From Streptomyces sp. SID13726 (GTDB lineage Bacteria; Actinomycetota; Actinomycetes; Streptomycetales; Streptomycetaceae), in assembly GCF_010548375.1 (NCBI RefSeq), contig NZ_JAAGLY010000027.1:1-64000 (forward strand): DNA of 64,000 bases, given 5' to 3'. The notes under the pieces are model-generated. The model saw only the letters and a list, made by a program, of their open reading frames with translations, searched no databases and was not told the DNA's origin. The first letter of the stretch is position 1; every line of letters starts with the position of its first letter. Shown here piece by piece: positions 1 through 7,072 of this stretch. Made by a program: the position numbers and the translations under genes.

Positions 1-127
1 CGCACTCGAAGCCTGGATCAAGACCTGGAACACCGACGCCCGGCCCTTCCACTGGACCAAGACCGCCGACCAGATCATCGACCGCATCTGCCACTACTGC
101 ACACGAATCTCCGGACCAGCTCACTAG
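1..127 (+). CDS. IS630-like transposase, C-terminal end (partial)
   Basis: The window opens inside a reading frame that runs from base 2 to a TAG at 125-127. The visible 41 residues include the segments AWIKTWN, PFHWTKTADQII and a final RISGPAH. This W-x-x-WN, PF-x-WTKTAD pattern is the usual C-terminus of IS630-family transposases (DDE recombinases that move an insertion sequence). Only the tail is present, so the catalytic residues cannot be judged. The stop lies 10 bp from the stop of the convergent STAND gene, so the right end of the element must lie within or very near that gene's 3' end. The family call rests on motif memory alone. Confidence 0.7.
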   Translation, partial: ALEAWIKTWNTDARPFHWTKTADQIIDRICHYCTRISGPAH

Positions 128-137
128 CCCCCGCAGG

Positions 138-2123
138 TCACTCCAGCCCGCACCGCTCGCGCAGCACCCGCGCGGCGTCCCGGTGTTCCGTGGCCTCCGT
201 CGTCCGCCCCTGAGCGCTCTCCAGCTCGGCCAGAGCGTCCAGTACCCGGATCTCGTCCCGGATGCCGCCTCGGCCTCGCGCCCCGGAGAGCGCGACGGCG
301 TACAACTCCCGTGCCTCGTCGGCCCGTTCGAGGCGATACAGCACACCGCCCAGCGCGAACGAGGCCCTGGAGACCAGCCGGGCCCGCCCGCCCTCGGCGA
401 ACTCGTCCCGCGCCCGCGTCAACAGGTCGGCGGCACGCTCCAGTTGGCCCAGATGCGCCAGAGCCTCGCCCAGCCGGTACCGCATGAGCGTGGCACCGTA
501 GGCGTTGCCGATCTCCTCGTGCACGAGACCCGACGCCTCGAACTCGCCCGCCGCATCCGCCCAGTCGCCCTGCGCCGAGCGCAGCATCCCGTGGAACTCC
601 CGTGTGGACGCGGCGAGTTTCCGCTCCTCCGGCGAGGTCCCGAACCCGGCTCGCACCGCGCTCCAGGCCTGGGTGAGTTCACGGTCCGCCGCCTCGAACT
701 CCCCCTGTTCCCACAGCGGTCGAGCGAGCTGGCAGCGCATCCGGACGAGCGCCCGCACCTCACCGGCGCGCTGCGCGGCGGCCACGCCGATGCGGAAGGC
801 GTCGATGTGGTCGGCGTAGTGCGGGTGGTCCAGGAAGTGCGTCCACAGCGGCTCGCACAGCGCCCAGGCCTCGGAGGTTCCCCATTCCGAGCAGGCGCCC
901 GCCTCGTCGGCGAGCCGGACGCAGGCGAACAGGGCGTGCCGCTCGGCCTCCAGCCAGCCGTGGGCCCGGCGCTTGGCGGCCTGTTCGCCGTCGCCCCGGT
1001 CGAAGAGCACGTCCCGGGTGCCGGGCACCTCGTCGGCGCCGGGGTGGAACCTGAGCCGGGGGCCGGCCGCGATCAGGTCGGCGTTCTGGGCCTGGCGCAG
1101 ATACCAGCCGACGACGCGCCGTCGGGCCGTGTCCCGCTCGGCGGGATCCTCGTCCGCCTCGGCACGCCGGCGGGCGTGGGCCCGCAGCAGCCCGGGCAGC
1201 CGGGACCGGCCGGGTTCCTGGTCCCGGTCGTCGAGCAGTCCGGCCTCGTGCAGTTCCTCCAGCGCGCTCCCGGCGGCATGCGTGCCCTTCCCGAGCAGCG
1301 CGTCGGCGGAGGCGAGGGTCACGGTGGGGCCGGTGAGGTCGGCGAGCAGCCGGTAGAGGCGGGCGGCCTCGGGGGTCAGGGTGCGGTAGGCCGCGTCCCA
1401 GACCTGCTCGACCTCGGGGGTGCCGCCCGCCCGCAACTCTCCGGTCAGTCGGTGCAGCGGCCGGTACGCGTGCCGGCGCATCCAGCGCCCGGCGACGTGC
1501 AGGGCGGCGGGCAGCCCACCGCACAGGGACAGCAGCTCACGGACCGGTTCGGGGTCGTCGGCGAGCCGGGCGTCCCGGGTGATCCGCTCCAGCAGGTCCA
1601 GCGCGTCCGGCTCGGTCAGCGGATCCAGCGGCAGTTCCACGGCGGCCCCGGCCTGGAGGTCGTACAGCGGGCCGTGGCTGGTGACGATCACCAGGCTGTC
1701 GCCCGAGGCGGGCAGCAGCGCCTCGACCTCGGTGCCGCCGTAGCGGGCGTTGTCGAGGACGAGCACGAGCCGTTTGCCGCGGGTGCGCGACCAGTACTGG
1801 CGGGCCCGGCCGGCGTGAGTGGGCTCGACGGCCTCCGTCTCCAGGGCGCGCAACAGGGCGCCGAGGACGTCGGCCGTCTCCACGGCGCCGTCACGGCGGA
1901 CGTCGTCGAGGTCGGCGTAGAGCACACCGTCCGGGTAACGCTCCTCGACCAGGCGGGCCAGCCGGAAGGCCAGCTCGGTCTTGCCGAGGCCCGCGTAGCC
2001 GCTCAGGACGACACAGAAGGGCCGGTTGCGCGGGGCATGCTGGTCAAGTGCTCGAAGGACCCGCTCCTGGGCCGCGTCGCGGTCCACGAAGTGCGCCGGT
2101 TCCGGCGGAATCTGGTAGACCAT
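138..2123 (-). CDS. STAND/NB-ARC ATPase with C-terminal TPR repeats
   Basis: About 661 residues. The N-terminus (PPEPAHFVDRD) is the linker normally found just before the NB-ARC domain of AfsR/SARP-type regulators, but no DNA-binding domain precedes it. The Walker A motif is SGYAGLGKTE near residues 41-50, and the Walker B is KRLVLVLDNA. Roughly residues 420-650 are helical repeats of TPR type. I chose the ATG at 2123 because GGGGGAGCAGGAGCGC sits directly upstream; an ATG six codons earlier (2141) has no such site and abuts a triple repeat. Such proteins are signal-transducing NTPases whose TPR part usually binds partners. No effector domain is visible, so its output is unknown. It ends next to an IS630 tail and could have been trimmed by that element. 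Confidence 0.8.
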   Translation of the reverse strand: MVYQIPPEPAHFVDRDAAQERVLRALDQHAPRNRPFCVVLSGYAGLGKTELAFRLARLVEERYPDGVLYADLDDVRRDGAVETADVLGALLRALETEAVEPTHAGRARQYWSRTRGKRLVLVLDNARYGGTEVEALLPASGDSLVIVTSHGPLYDLQAGAAVELPLDPLTEPDALDLLERITRDARLADDPEPVRELLSLCGGLPAALHVAGRWMRRHAYRPLHRLTGELRAGGTPEVEQVWDAAYRTLTPEAARLYRLLADLTGPTVTLASADALLGKGTHAAGSALEELHEAGLLDDRDQEPGRSRLPGLLRAHARRRAEADEDPAERDTARRRVVGWYLRQAQNADLIAAGPRLRFHPGADEVPGTRDVLFDRGDGEQAAKRRAHGWLEAERHALFACVRLADEAGACSEWGTSEAWALCEPLWTHFLDHPHYADHIDAFRIGVAAAQRAGEVRALVRMRCQLARPLWEQGEFEAADRELTQAWSAVRAGFGTSPEERKLAASTREFHGMLRSAQGDWADAAGEFEASGLVHEEIGNAYGATLMRYRLGEALAHLGQLERAADLLTRARDEFAEGGRARLVSRASFALGGVLYRLERADEARELYAVALSGARGRGGIRDEIRVLDALAELESAQGRTTEATEHRDAARVLRERCGLE

Positions 2124-2141
2124 GCGCTCCTGCTCCCCCAT

Positions 2142-2198
2142 CGTCCGTGTCGATCACAGTCGTGCATGTCGATCACAGTCGTGCGTGTCGATCACTCA
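2142..2198. repeat. Three 19-bp tandem repeats upstream of the STAND gene
   Basis: The units are 2142-2160, 2161-2179 and 2180-2198. The shared core is CGTG(C/T)(A/G)TGTCGATCAC, and units 1 and 2 end in AGT. The array starts 18 bp upstream of the chosen ATG of the leftward STAND gene, so it lies in its leader or promoter. Almost two helical turns separate the cores, so it could be a set of operator sites for a DNA-binding protein. It could also be a neutral short tandem repeat. Confidence 0.7.
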
Positions 2199-2231
2199 CG
2201 AGGCTATCCGGAAACCGGAGTTGACAGGACG

Positions 2232-2561
2232 TCAGCCGAGAGCAAGCGCCACGGTAATCGCGGAGGCCTGCGCGAACACCTCACGAGCGGTCTCCCACTC
2301 GTCGGGGCGCGTCCGGGCGTACCGCTCCCAGTGCCGTACGACCACGACGGTCTCCTTGTCGACGCCGTCCCCGGAGTCCCCGGAACCCCCGAAGTCCTCG
2401 GAGTCCCCCGACCACACGCCCGGATCGGAGAGCACATCGGCCAGCGCGTCCCAGTTGCGGCCGAAATAGTCCGGCAGCGGCAGGTCGCGGGCGCAGCGGT
2501 CCATGAGGTCCGCCTTGTCCGTGACCCCGTCGAGGTCCAGCGTGACCACGCGTGCCGTCAT
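2232..2561 (-). CDS. Barstar-family ribonuclease inhibitor
   Basis: A 109-residue acidic protein. The segment YFGRNWDALADVLSD matches the barnase-binding helix of barstar (Y-x-G-x-N-x-DALWD), including the two Asp residues that contact the RNase active site. A Ser/Gly/Asp-rich insert (about residues 52-67) separates it from the final strands. Barstar proteins stay in the cytoplasm and protect the producer from its own guanyl-specific RNase. The start codon overlaps the stop of the upstream RNase gene by 4 bp (ATGA), so the two are probably translated together. This pairing makes the assignment firm. Confidence 0.88.
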   Translation of the reverse strand: MTARVVTLDLDGVTDKADLMDRCARDLPLPDYFGRNWDALADVLSDPGVWSGDSEDFGGSGDSGDGVDKETVVVVRHWERYARTRPDEWETAREVFAQASAITVALALG

Positions 2562-2929
2562 CTCAGTACCGTCCTGAAGGAGTCGTAGTGATCATCGGTG
2601 TAGTAGATCTCCCCGCCCTGCCCGGTGACGATGCGCCGGGCCCCGCGGTCGCGCGAGCCCGGTGTCGGGACGGTGTACTCGTGGTAGTAGCCACGCTTCT
2701 CGGCAGGCAGCAGGCCCTCGAAGTTGCCGAAGACGGTGCCGTCCTTGGCATACGGGAACGGACCGCCCTCGTCGATGAGTTCGAGGGTCCGCCGGGCCTC
2801 GGCCGGAAGCCTCGACTCCTGGACGGTGGCCAGGCCGCCGCCGTCCGTCGAGGGACCGGTGCCGGTGGCCGAACACCCCGTCAGGACCAGCAGGCACAGA
2901 AGGACTCGGGAGACGAACCGCAGCAGCAT
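2558..2929 (-). CDS. RNase Sa/barnase-type ribonuclease with lipoprotein-like signal
   Basis: A 123-residue protein. Residues 1-19 form a signal peptide ending in LTGC, a plausible lipobox with Cys19, so it may be lipid-anchored rather than freely secreted. The rest matches microbial guanyl-specific RNases: TVFGNFEGLLP, then YYHEYTVPTPG, then RRIVTGQGGEIYYTDDHYDSF. By family comparison, Glu84 is the general base, Arg98/Arg99 binds phosphate and His114 is the general acid. All three are present, so the enzyme is predicted active. It cuts RNA after G outside the cytoplasm. The inhibitor gene follows with a 4-bp overlap. Confidence 0.87.
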   Translation of the reverse strand: MLLRFVSRVLLCLLVLTGCSATGTGPSTDGGGLATVQESRLPAEARRTLELIDEGGPFPYAKDGTVFGNFEGLLPAEKRGYYHEYTVPTPGSRDRGARRIVTGQGGEIYYTDDHYDSFRTVLR

Positions 2930-2969
2930 GCGTCCGATGCTGCCACGGCCGTCTCCTCATGACCTTCCG

Positions 2970-3989
2970 TCAGACGCCGTCCGGGTCGCTCCTGTTGAGC
3001 GCCGGCTTCGGCGTGGTCCCGGCCGTCATCAGGTAGTCCGCGGCGGACGTGTCGGTCACCAGGCTGGTGACGAGGCCGGACCGCAGCACCGCGTCGATCG
3101 CGGCCGCCTTGCGCTGCCCGCCCGCGATCGCGACGACCTCGGGGACACGGCGGAGCTGGTCGGCCTTGACGGTGATGCACCGCTCGCCCAGGTCCCGCCC
3201 GACCCGGCGGCCCTCGGCGTCGAAGAGGTGCGCGGACATCTCGGCGGCGACGCCGAGCGAGGCGTAGTGGCCGCGCTCCTCGTCGCTGAGCATGTCGTGC
3301 ACCGTCGAGATGCCGGGCTCCCAGGAGCCGATGGAGACACAGGCGACCGTGACCTTGTCGAAGTACTCGAAGGCCCGGGCGATCCCGGTCTGGTTGCGCA
3401 GCGCCGCCGCGGTGGCCGCGTCCGGCAGCAGCATCGGCGCGTAGATGGGGTGGGCGTCCCCGCCGGACACCTGGGCGGCGCGCCGCACCGCCTCCACCGA
3501 ACCGCGCTCGGCGGTCCCGGCGTCGTACACACCCGTCAACTGCACCACCGTGCACGGCGGGAGCCGGTCGAGGGCGGCCGCCATGTGGATGGTGGAACGG
3601 CCCCAGGCCAGGCCCAGGACGTCCCCTTCGTCGACCAGCTCGCCGAGCAGGTCGGCGGCCACTTCTCCCAGGTTCTCGGGGTCGGGGGACTCCTCGACGT
3701 CGGCCGGGGACTCGACCACGACGGCGTGCCTGAGGCCGTAACGGGCGCGGAGCGCGTCGGAGCGCTCGGCGTCCAGTTCGGCCGGCACGCGGATCTCGAT
3801 GCGTACGAGGTCCCGTTCGAGGGCGGTCTCCAGGACCCGGGCCACCTTGAAGCGGCTGACGCCGAACTCCTCCGCGATCTGGATCTTGGACTTGCCCTCG
3901 AGGTAGAAGCGGCGGGCCATGGCCGCCGCCTGCACCAGCTCAGCGGGTCCCATCCGCATGGCTGACCGGCCAGCCGACATACCCGACAC
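2970..3989 (-). CDS. SorC/DeoR-type sugar-binding transcription regulator
   Basis: About 339 residues. The N-terminal part has a helix-turn-helix, with the stretch KSKIQIAEEFGVSRFKVARV near residues 30-50. The large C-terminal part is the sugar-phosphate sensing domain of the SorC family, with GLAWGRS and a final segment LVTDTSAA. I chose GTG at 3989 because GAGGAG lies six bases upstream; an in-frame ATG at 4052 lacks a comparable site. SorC proteins bind phosphorylated sugars and control carbohydrate genes. It follows rpe, a pentose phosphate enzyme, on the same strand, but the spacing of about 100 bp and a possible operator suggest its own promoter. The ligand cannot be inferred. Confidence 0.87.
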   Translation of the reverse strand: MSGMSAGRSAMRMGPAELVQAAAMARRFYLEGKSKIQIAEEFGVSRFKVARVLETALERDLVRIEIRVPAELDAERSDALRARYGLRHAVVVESPADVEESPDPENLGEVAADLLGELVDEGDVLGLAWGRSTIHMAAALDRLPPCTVVQLTGVYDAGTAERGSVEAVRRAAQVSGGDAHPIYAPMLLPDAATAAALRNQTGIARAFEYFDKVTVACVSIGSWEPGISTVHDMLSDEERGHYASLGVAAEMSAHLFDAEGRRVGRDLGERCITVKADQLRRVPEVVAIAGGQRKAAAIDAVLRSGLVTSLVTDTSAADYLMTAGTTPKPALNRSDPDGV

Positions 3990-4053
3990 GGCGATCTCCT
4001 CACTGCTGTTCACACTCTGGATTCGCCGTTCATCCTTGCAGATCCGGCGCACT

Positions 4054-4070
4054 TGATCAGCCCTGATCAG
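4054..4070. promoter_or_regulatory. Candidate operator: two TGATCAG sites 10 bp apart
   Basis: TGATCAG occurs at 4054-4060 and again at 4064-4070. Each contains the palindrome TGATCA, and the two are spaced exactly one helical turn. They lie about 65 bp upstream of the SorC-type regulator start. Autoregulation through such sites is common in this family, but no binding consensus for this protein is known to me. Confidence 0.35.
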
Positions 4071-4091
4071 AGCCGTTCACGTTCCTGACGC

Positions 4092-4778
4092 TCAGTGGTC
4101 GCACGCCCACGATGCCTTGGCCGTCGCCCCCTCCGCCTGGTTGCGCAATGCACGTACCGCCTCGGCCGGGTCGGACGCCCCGTACACCGCCGATCCGGCG
4201 ACGAAGACATCGGCGCCCGCGTCGGCGCAGCGCTCGATGGTGGAGGCCGAGACGCCGCCGTCGACCTGGAGCCACAGTTCGAGACCGTGCTTGGAGATCA
4301 ACTCGCGGGTCCGGCGAATCTTGGGGAGCATGATGTCGAGGAACGCCTGTCCCCCGAAACCGGGCTCGACCGTCATGATCAGCAGCATGTCGAGCTCGGG
4401 GAGCAGATCCTCGTACGGCTCGATGGGCGTCGCGGGCCTCAGCGCCATAGAGGCGCGGGCGCCCTTGGCCCGGATCTCCCGGGCGAGCCGGACCGGGGCG
4501 GCGGCCGCCTCGACGTGGAAGGTGACGGAAGAGGCCCCCGCCTCTACGTACTGGGGCGCCCAGCGATCGGGGGCCTCGATCATCAGATGGCAGTCCAGCG
4601 GAGTGTCCGTCGCACGGGCCAGCGACTCTACGACCGGCACACCGAGCGTGAGGTTCGGGACGAAATGGTTGTCCATGACGTCGACGTGGAGCCAGTCGGC
4701 TCCCTCCACCGCCTTCGCCTCGTCCGCGAGGCGGGCGAAGTCGGCGGACAGGATGCTGGGGTTGATCTGCGCGGCCAT
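4092..4778 (-). CDS. rpe: Ribulose-phosphate 3-epimerase
   Basis: 228 residues, the normal length. It interconverts ribulose 5-phosphate and xylulose 5-phosphate in the pentose phosphate pathway. Visible family motifs are INPSILSADFA at the N-terminus, WLHVDVMDNHFVPN (metal-binding His and Asp), DCHLMIEAPD, MTVEPGFGGQAF and WLQVDGGV. These cover all the conserved strands of the TIM barrel. The ATG at 4778 is preceded by GGGAGG at good distance. The SorC-type regulator follows on the same strand. Confidence 0.96.
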   Translation of the reverse strand: MAAQINPSILSADFARLADEAKAVEGADWLHVDVMDNHFVPNLTLGVPVVESLARATDTPLDCHLMIEAPDRWAPQYVEAGASSVTFHVEAAAAPVRLAREIRAKGARASMALRPATPIEPYEDLLPELDMLLIMTVEPGFGGQAFLDIMLPKIRRTRELISKHGLELWLQVDGGVSASTIERCADAGADVFVAGSAVYGASDPAEAVRALRNQAEGATAKASWACDH

Positions 4779-4860
4779 GTTCCAAGCCTCCCATGTCTCC
4801 CAGGGGATGGCGGCATCGGTCCCGGGTGGATACGGTCATTTGTCCGGTGCGGGCTGAATG

Positions 4861-4901
4861 TGGTTGCTCGCGCAGTTCCCCGCGCCCCTTCCGGGGCGCC
4901 G
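4861..4901 (-). repeat. Dispersed GC-rich Streptomyces repeat, copy 1
   Basis: Read on the minus strand, this stretch contains GGGGCGCGGGGAACTGCGCG followed by AGCAACC, ahead of which lies a short hairpin (GGCGCC...). The same sequence occurs at 7017-7050 in the opposite orientation. From experience this GC-rich element is scattered in high copy through Streptomyces genomes, at gene ends and between genes. Here it lies just upstream of the MMPL gene start. Confidence 0.65.
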
Positions 4902-4915
4902 CTGCGGGGGTAGTC

Positions 4916-7072
4916 ATGGCTGGAAACCGAGGCATCGCGCATCTCGTCTGCGGACGCCGTGCCAAGTGGCTGGTGCTGGCGCTGTGGCTGGTGGTGCTCT
5001 TTCTTACGGCTCCGCTCGCCTCCAAGCTCACCGACGCCCAGGACAACGACGCGGCCTCCTGGTTGCCGGGGTCCGCCGAGTCGACCCAAGTCCTCAAGAT
5101 CTCCGAGGACTTCAGGCCCGAGCAGATCCCCGCGGTGGTCGTCTACGCCCGCGAGAGCGGCCTCACGGCACAGGAGCGGGCCTCGATCGCCCGGGACGCG
5201 GCCGAGATCAAGCAGCTCACGGCGCACGGCATCCGCGGTGCGGAGACCCAGGGCCCGGTCTACGACCGGGAGAGCGACCCGCGTGCCGCCCAGATCCTGG
5301 TGCCGATCACCATGGACGAGAAGGGCTGGGAGGAGATCGCCCCGGCCGTCGACTCCCTCCGTGACATCGTCGGCAAGGGCGGCGACGGCCTCGCCGTGCA
5401 CATCACCGGGCCCGGCGGCACCTCCGCGGACTTCTCCGAGGCCTTCGAGGGCATCGACTCGACGCTGCTGGTGTCCGCGATGGGCGTCGTCATCGTCATG
5501 CTGCTCATCACCTACCGCAGCCCGACCCTGCTCCTGGTCCCGCTGCTCTCGGTGGTCGCCGCGCTGTTCACCGAGCAGGCCTTCATCTACCTGCTCGCCC
5601 AGCACGCGGGCCTGACGGTCAACGGCCAGAGCGCGGGCATCCTGACGGTCCTCGTCTTCGGCGCGGGGACGGACTACGCCCTGTTGCTGGTCGCCCGCTA
5701 CCGGGAGGAACTGCACCGCCACGAGGACCGCCACGAGGCGATGGCCCTCGCCCTGCACCGCGCGGGACCGGCGGTGATCGCCTCCGGCGCGACCGTCGTA
5801 CTGAGCATGCTGGTGCTGCTCGCCGCCGAGATGAACTCGACCCGCGGCCTCGGCCCGGTCGCCGCGATCGGCGTGATGGTCGCCCTGCTGGCGATGATGA
5901 CGCTGTTCCCGGCCCTGCTGGTGATCTTCGGCCGCTGGATCTTCTGGCCGGTGATCCCGCGCTTCGGCGCGCCCGACCGGATCGAGAGCGGCGTCTGGGC
6001 CCGGATGGGCCGCCGGATCGCCCGCCGCCCGCGCCTGGTCTGGGGCGTCACGGCGCTGATCCTCGCGGTCTGCTCGCTCGGCCTGATCCAGCTGCGCGCC
6101 GAGGGCATCGGCAACGCGGACGCCTTCACCGGCAAGCCGGACTCCATCGTCGGCCAGGAGGTGTCCGCGAAGTACTTCCCGGCGGGCAGCGGCGATCCCC
6201 TGGTCGTCGTCAGCAACCAGGCACAGGCCCGGCAGGTGGGCGAGGCGGTGGCCGGCACCCGTGGCGTGGTGCCCGAGTCACTCGGCCTGCCTCCGGGCAC
6301 GAAACCGTCGTACGAGGGCAAGGTCCTCTTCGAGGCGACGATGACCGCCCCGGCCGACAGCGAGGCCGCGAAACAGACGGTGGAGCAGGTCCGGGACGCC
6401 GTCCACGCGATCCCGGACGCCGACGCCCAGGTCGGTGGCGGTACGGCCGCCCTGCTGGACATGGACCGGGCGACCACGCACGACAACCTGCTGATCATCC
6501 CGCTGGTGCTCGCGGTCGTCCTGCTGATCCTGTGCGCCCTGCTGCGCGCCCTGATCGCCCCGCTGCTGCTGATCGGGACGGTGATCCTGTCCTTCGCGGC
6601 GGCCCTCGGCATCAGCGCCCTGGCCTTCCGCCACCTCTTCGACTACGCGGGCGAGTCGACGGACTTCCCGCTGTTCGTCTTCGTCTTCCTGGTGGCCCTC
6701 GGCATCGACTACAACATCTTCCTGACCACCCGAATCCGCGAGGAGGCGGCGCACCGCGGCACCCGCCCCGGCGTGGTCACCGGCCTCGCGGCGACCGGCG
6801 CGGTCATCACCTCCGCCGGCCTGGTCCTGGCGGGCACCTTCGCGGCCCTCGGCACCCTCCCGATGGTCGCCTTCGCGGAGATCGGCTTCGCGGTGGCGTT
6901 GGGCGTCCTGCTGGACACGTTCATCGTGAGGTCGGTCCTGGTGACGTCCCTGTTCCTGGACGTGGGACCCAAGGTGTGGTGGCCGCACGGTCTGGCCGAC
7001 GAGGAGTCGACCGGCCCAGAGGCGCGGGGAACCGCGCGACAAGCCACGACGGCGCGGCAGACACACGACTAG
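4916..7072 (+). CDS. MMPL-family membrane transporter (RND superfamily)
   Basis: About 718 residues with 11-12 predicted membrane spans in two similar halves, each with a large extracytoplasmic loop after the first span. Motifs include GAGTDYALLLVARYREEL in the first half and VALGIDYNIFLTTRIREE in the second, which are the GxxxDY signatures of MmpL proteins that carry proton-relay residues. The family exports lipids or other hydrophobic compounds in actinomycetes. The ATG at 4916 follows a GGGGG run; in-frame codons upstream encode no membrane-protein sequence. The last 16 or so codons (RGTARQATTARQTHD) come from a dispersed repeat, so the tail is probably not ancestral. Its stop shares the tetranucleotide CTAG with the stop of rsmB. 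Confidence 0.9.
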   Translation: MAGNRGIAHLVCGRRAKWLVLALWLVVLFLTAPLASKLTDAQDNDAASWLPGSAESTQVLKISEDFRPEQIPAVVVYARESGLTAQERASIARDAAEIKQLTAHGIRGAETQGPVYDRESDPRAAQILVPITMDEKGWEEIAPAVDSLRDIVGKGGDGLAVHITGPGGTSADFSEAFEGIDSTLLVSAMGVVIVMLLITYRSPTLLLVPLLSVVAALFTEQAFIYLLAQHAGLTVNGQSAGILTVLVFGAGTDYALLLVARYREELHRHEDRHEAMALALHRAGPAVIASGATVVLSMLVLLAAEMNSTRGLGPVAAIGVMVALLAMMTLFPALLVIFGRWIFWPVIPRFGAPDRIESGVWARMGRRIARRPRLVWGVTALILAVCSLGLIQLRAEGIGNADAFTGKPDSIVGQEVSAKYFPAGSGDPLVVVSNQAQARQVGEAVAGTRGVVPESLGLPPGTKPSYEGKVLFEATMTAPADSEAAKQTVEQVRDAVHAIPDADAQVGGGTAALLDMDRATTHDNLLIIPLVLAVVLLILCALLRALIAPLLLIGTVILSFAAALGISALAFRHLFDYAGESTDFPLFVFVFLVALGIDYNIFLTTRIREEAAHRGTRPGVVTGLAATGAVITSAGLVLAGTFAALGTLPMVAFAEIGFAVALGVLLDTFIVRSVLVTSLFLDVGPKVWWPHGLADEESTGPEARGTARQATTARQTHD
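7017..7050 (+). repeat. Dispersed GC-rich Streptomyces repeat, copy 2, inside MMPL gene end
   Basis: Contains GAGGCGCGGGGAACCGCGCG followed by ACAAGCCACGAC. It matches the copy at 4861-4901 in inverted orientation, so the two bracket the MMPL gene. It lies inside the coding sequence and supplies the C-terminal residues of the transporter. Confidence 0.65.
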
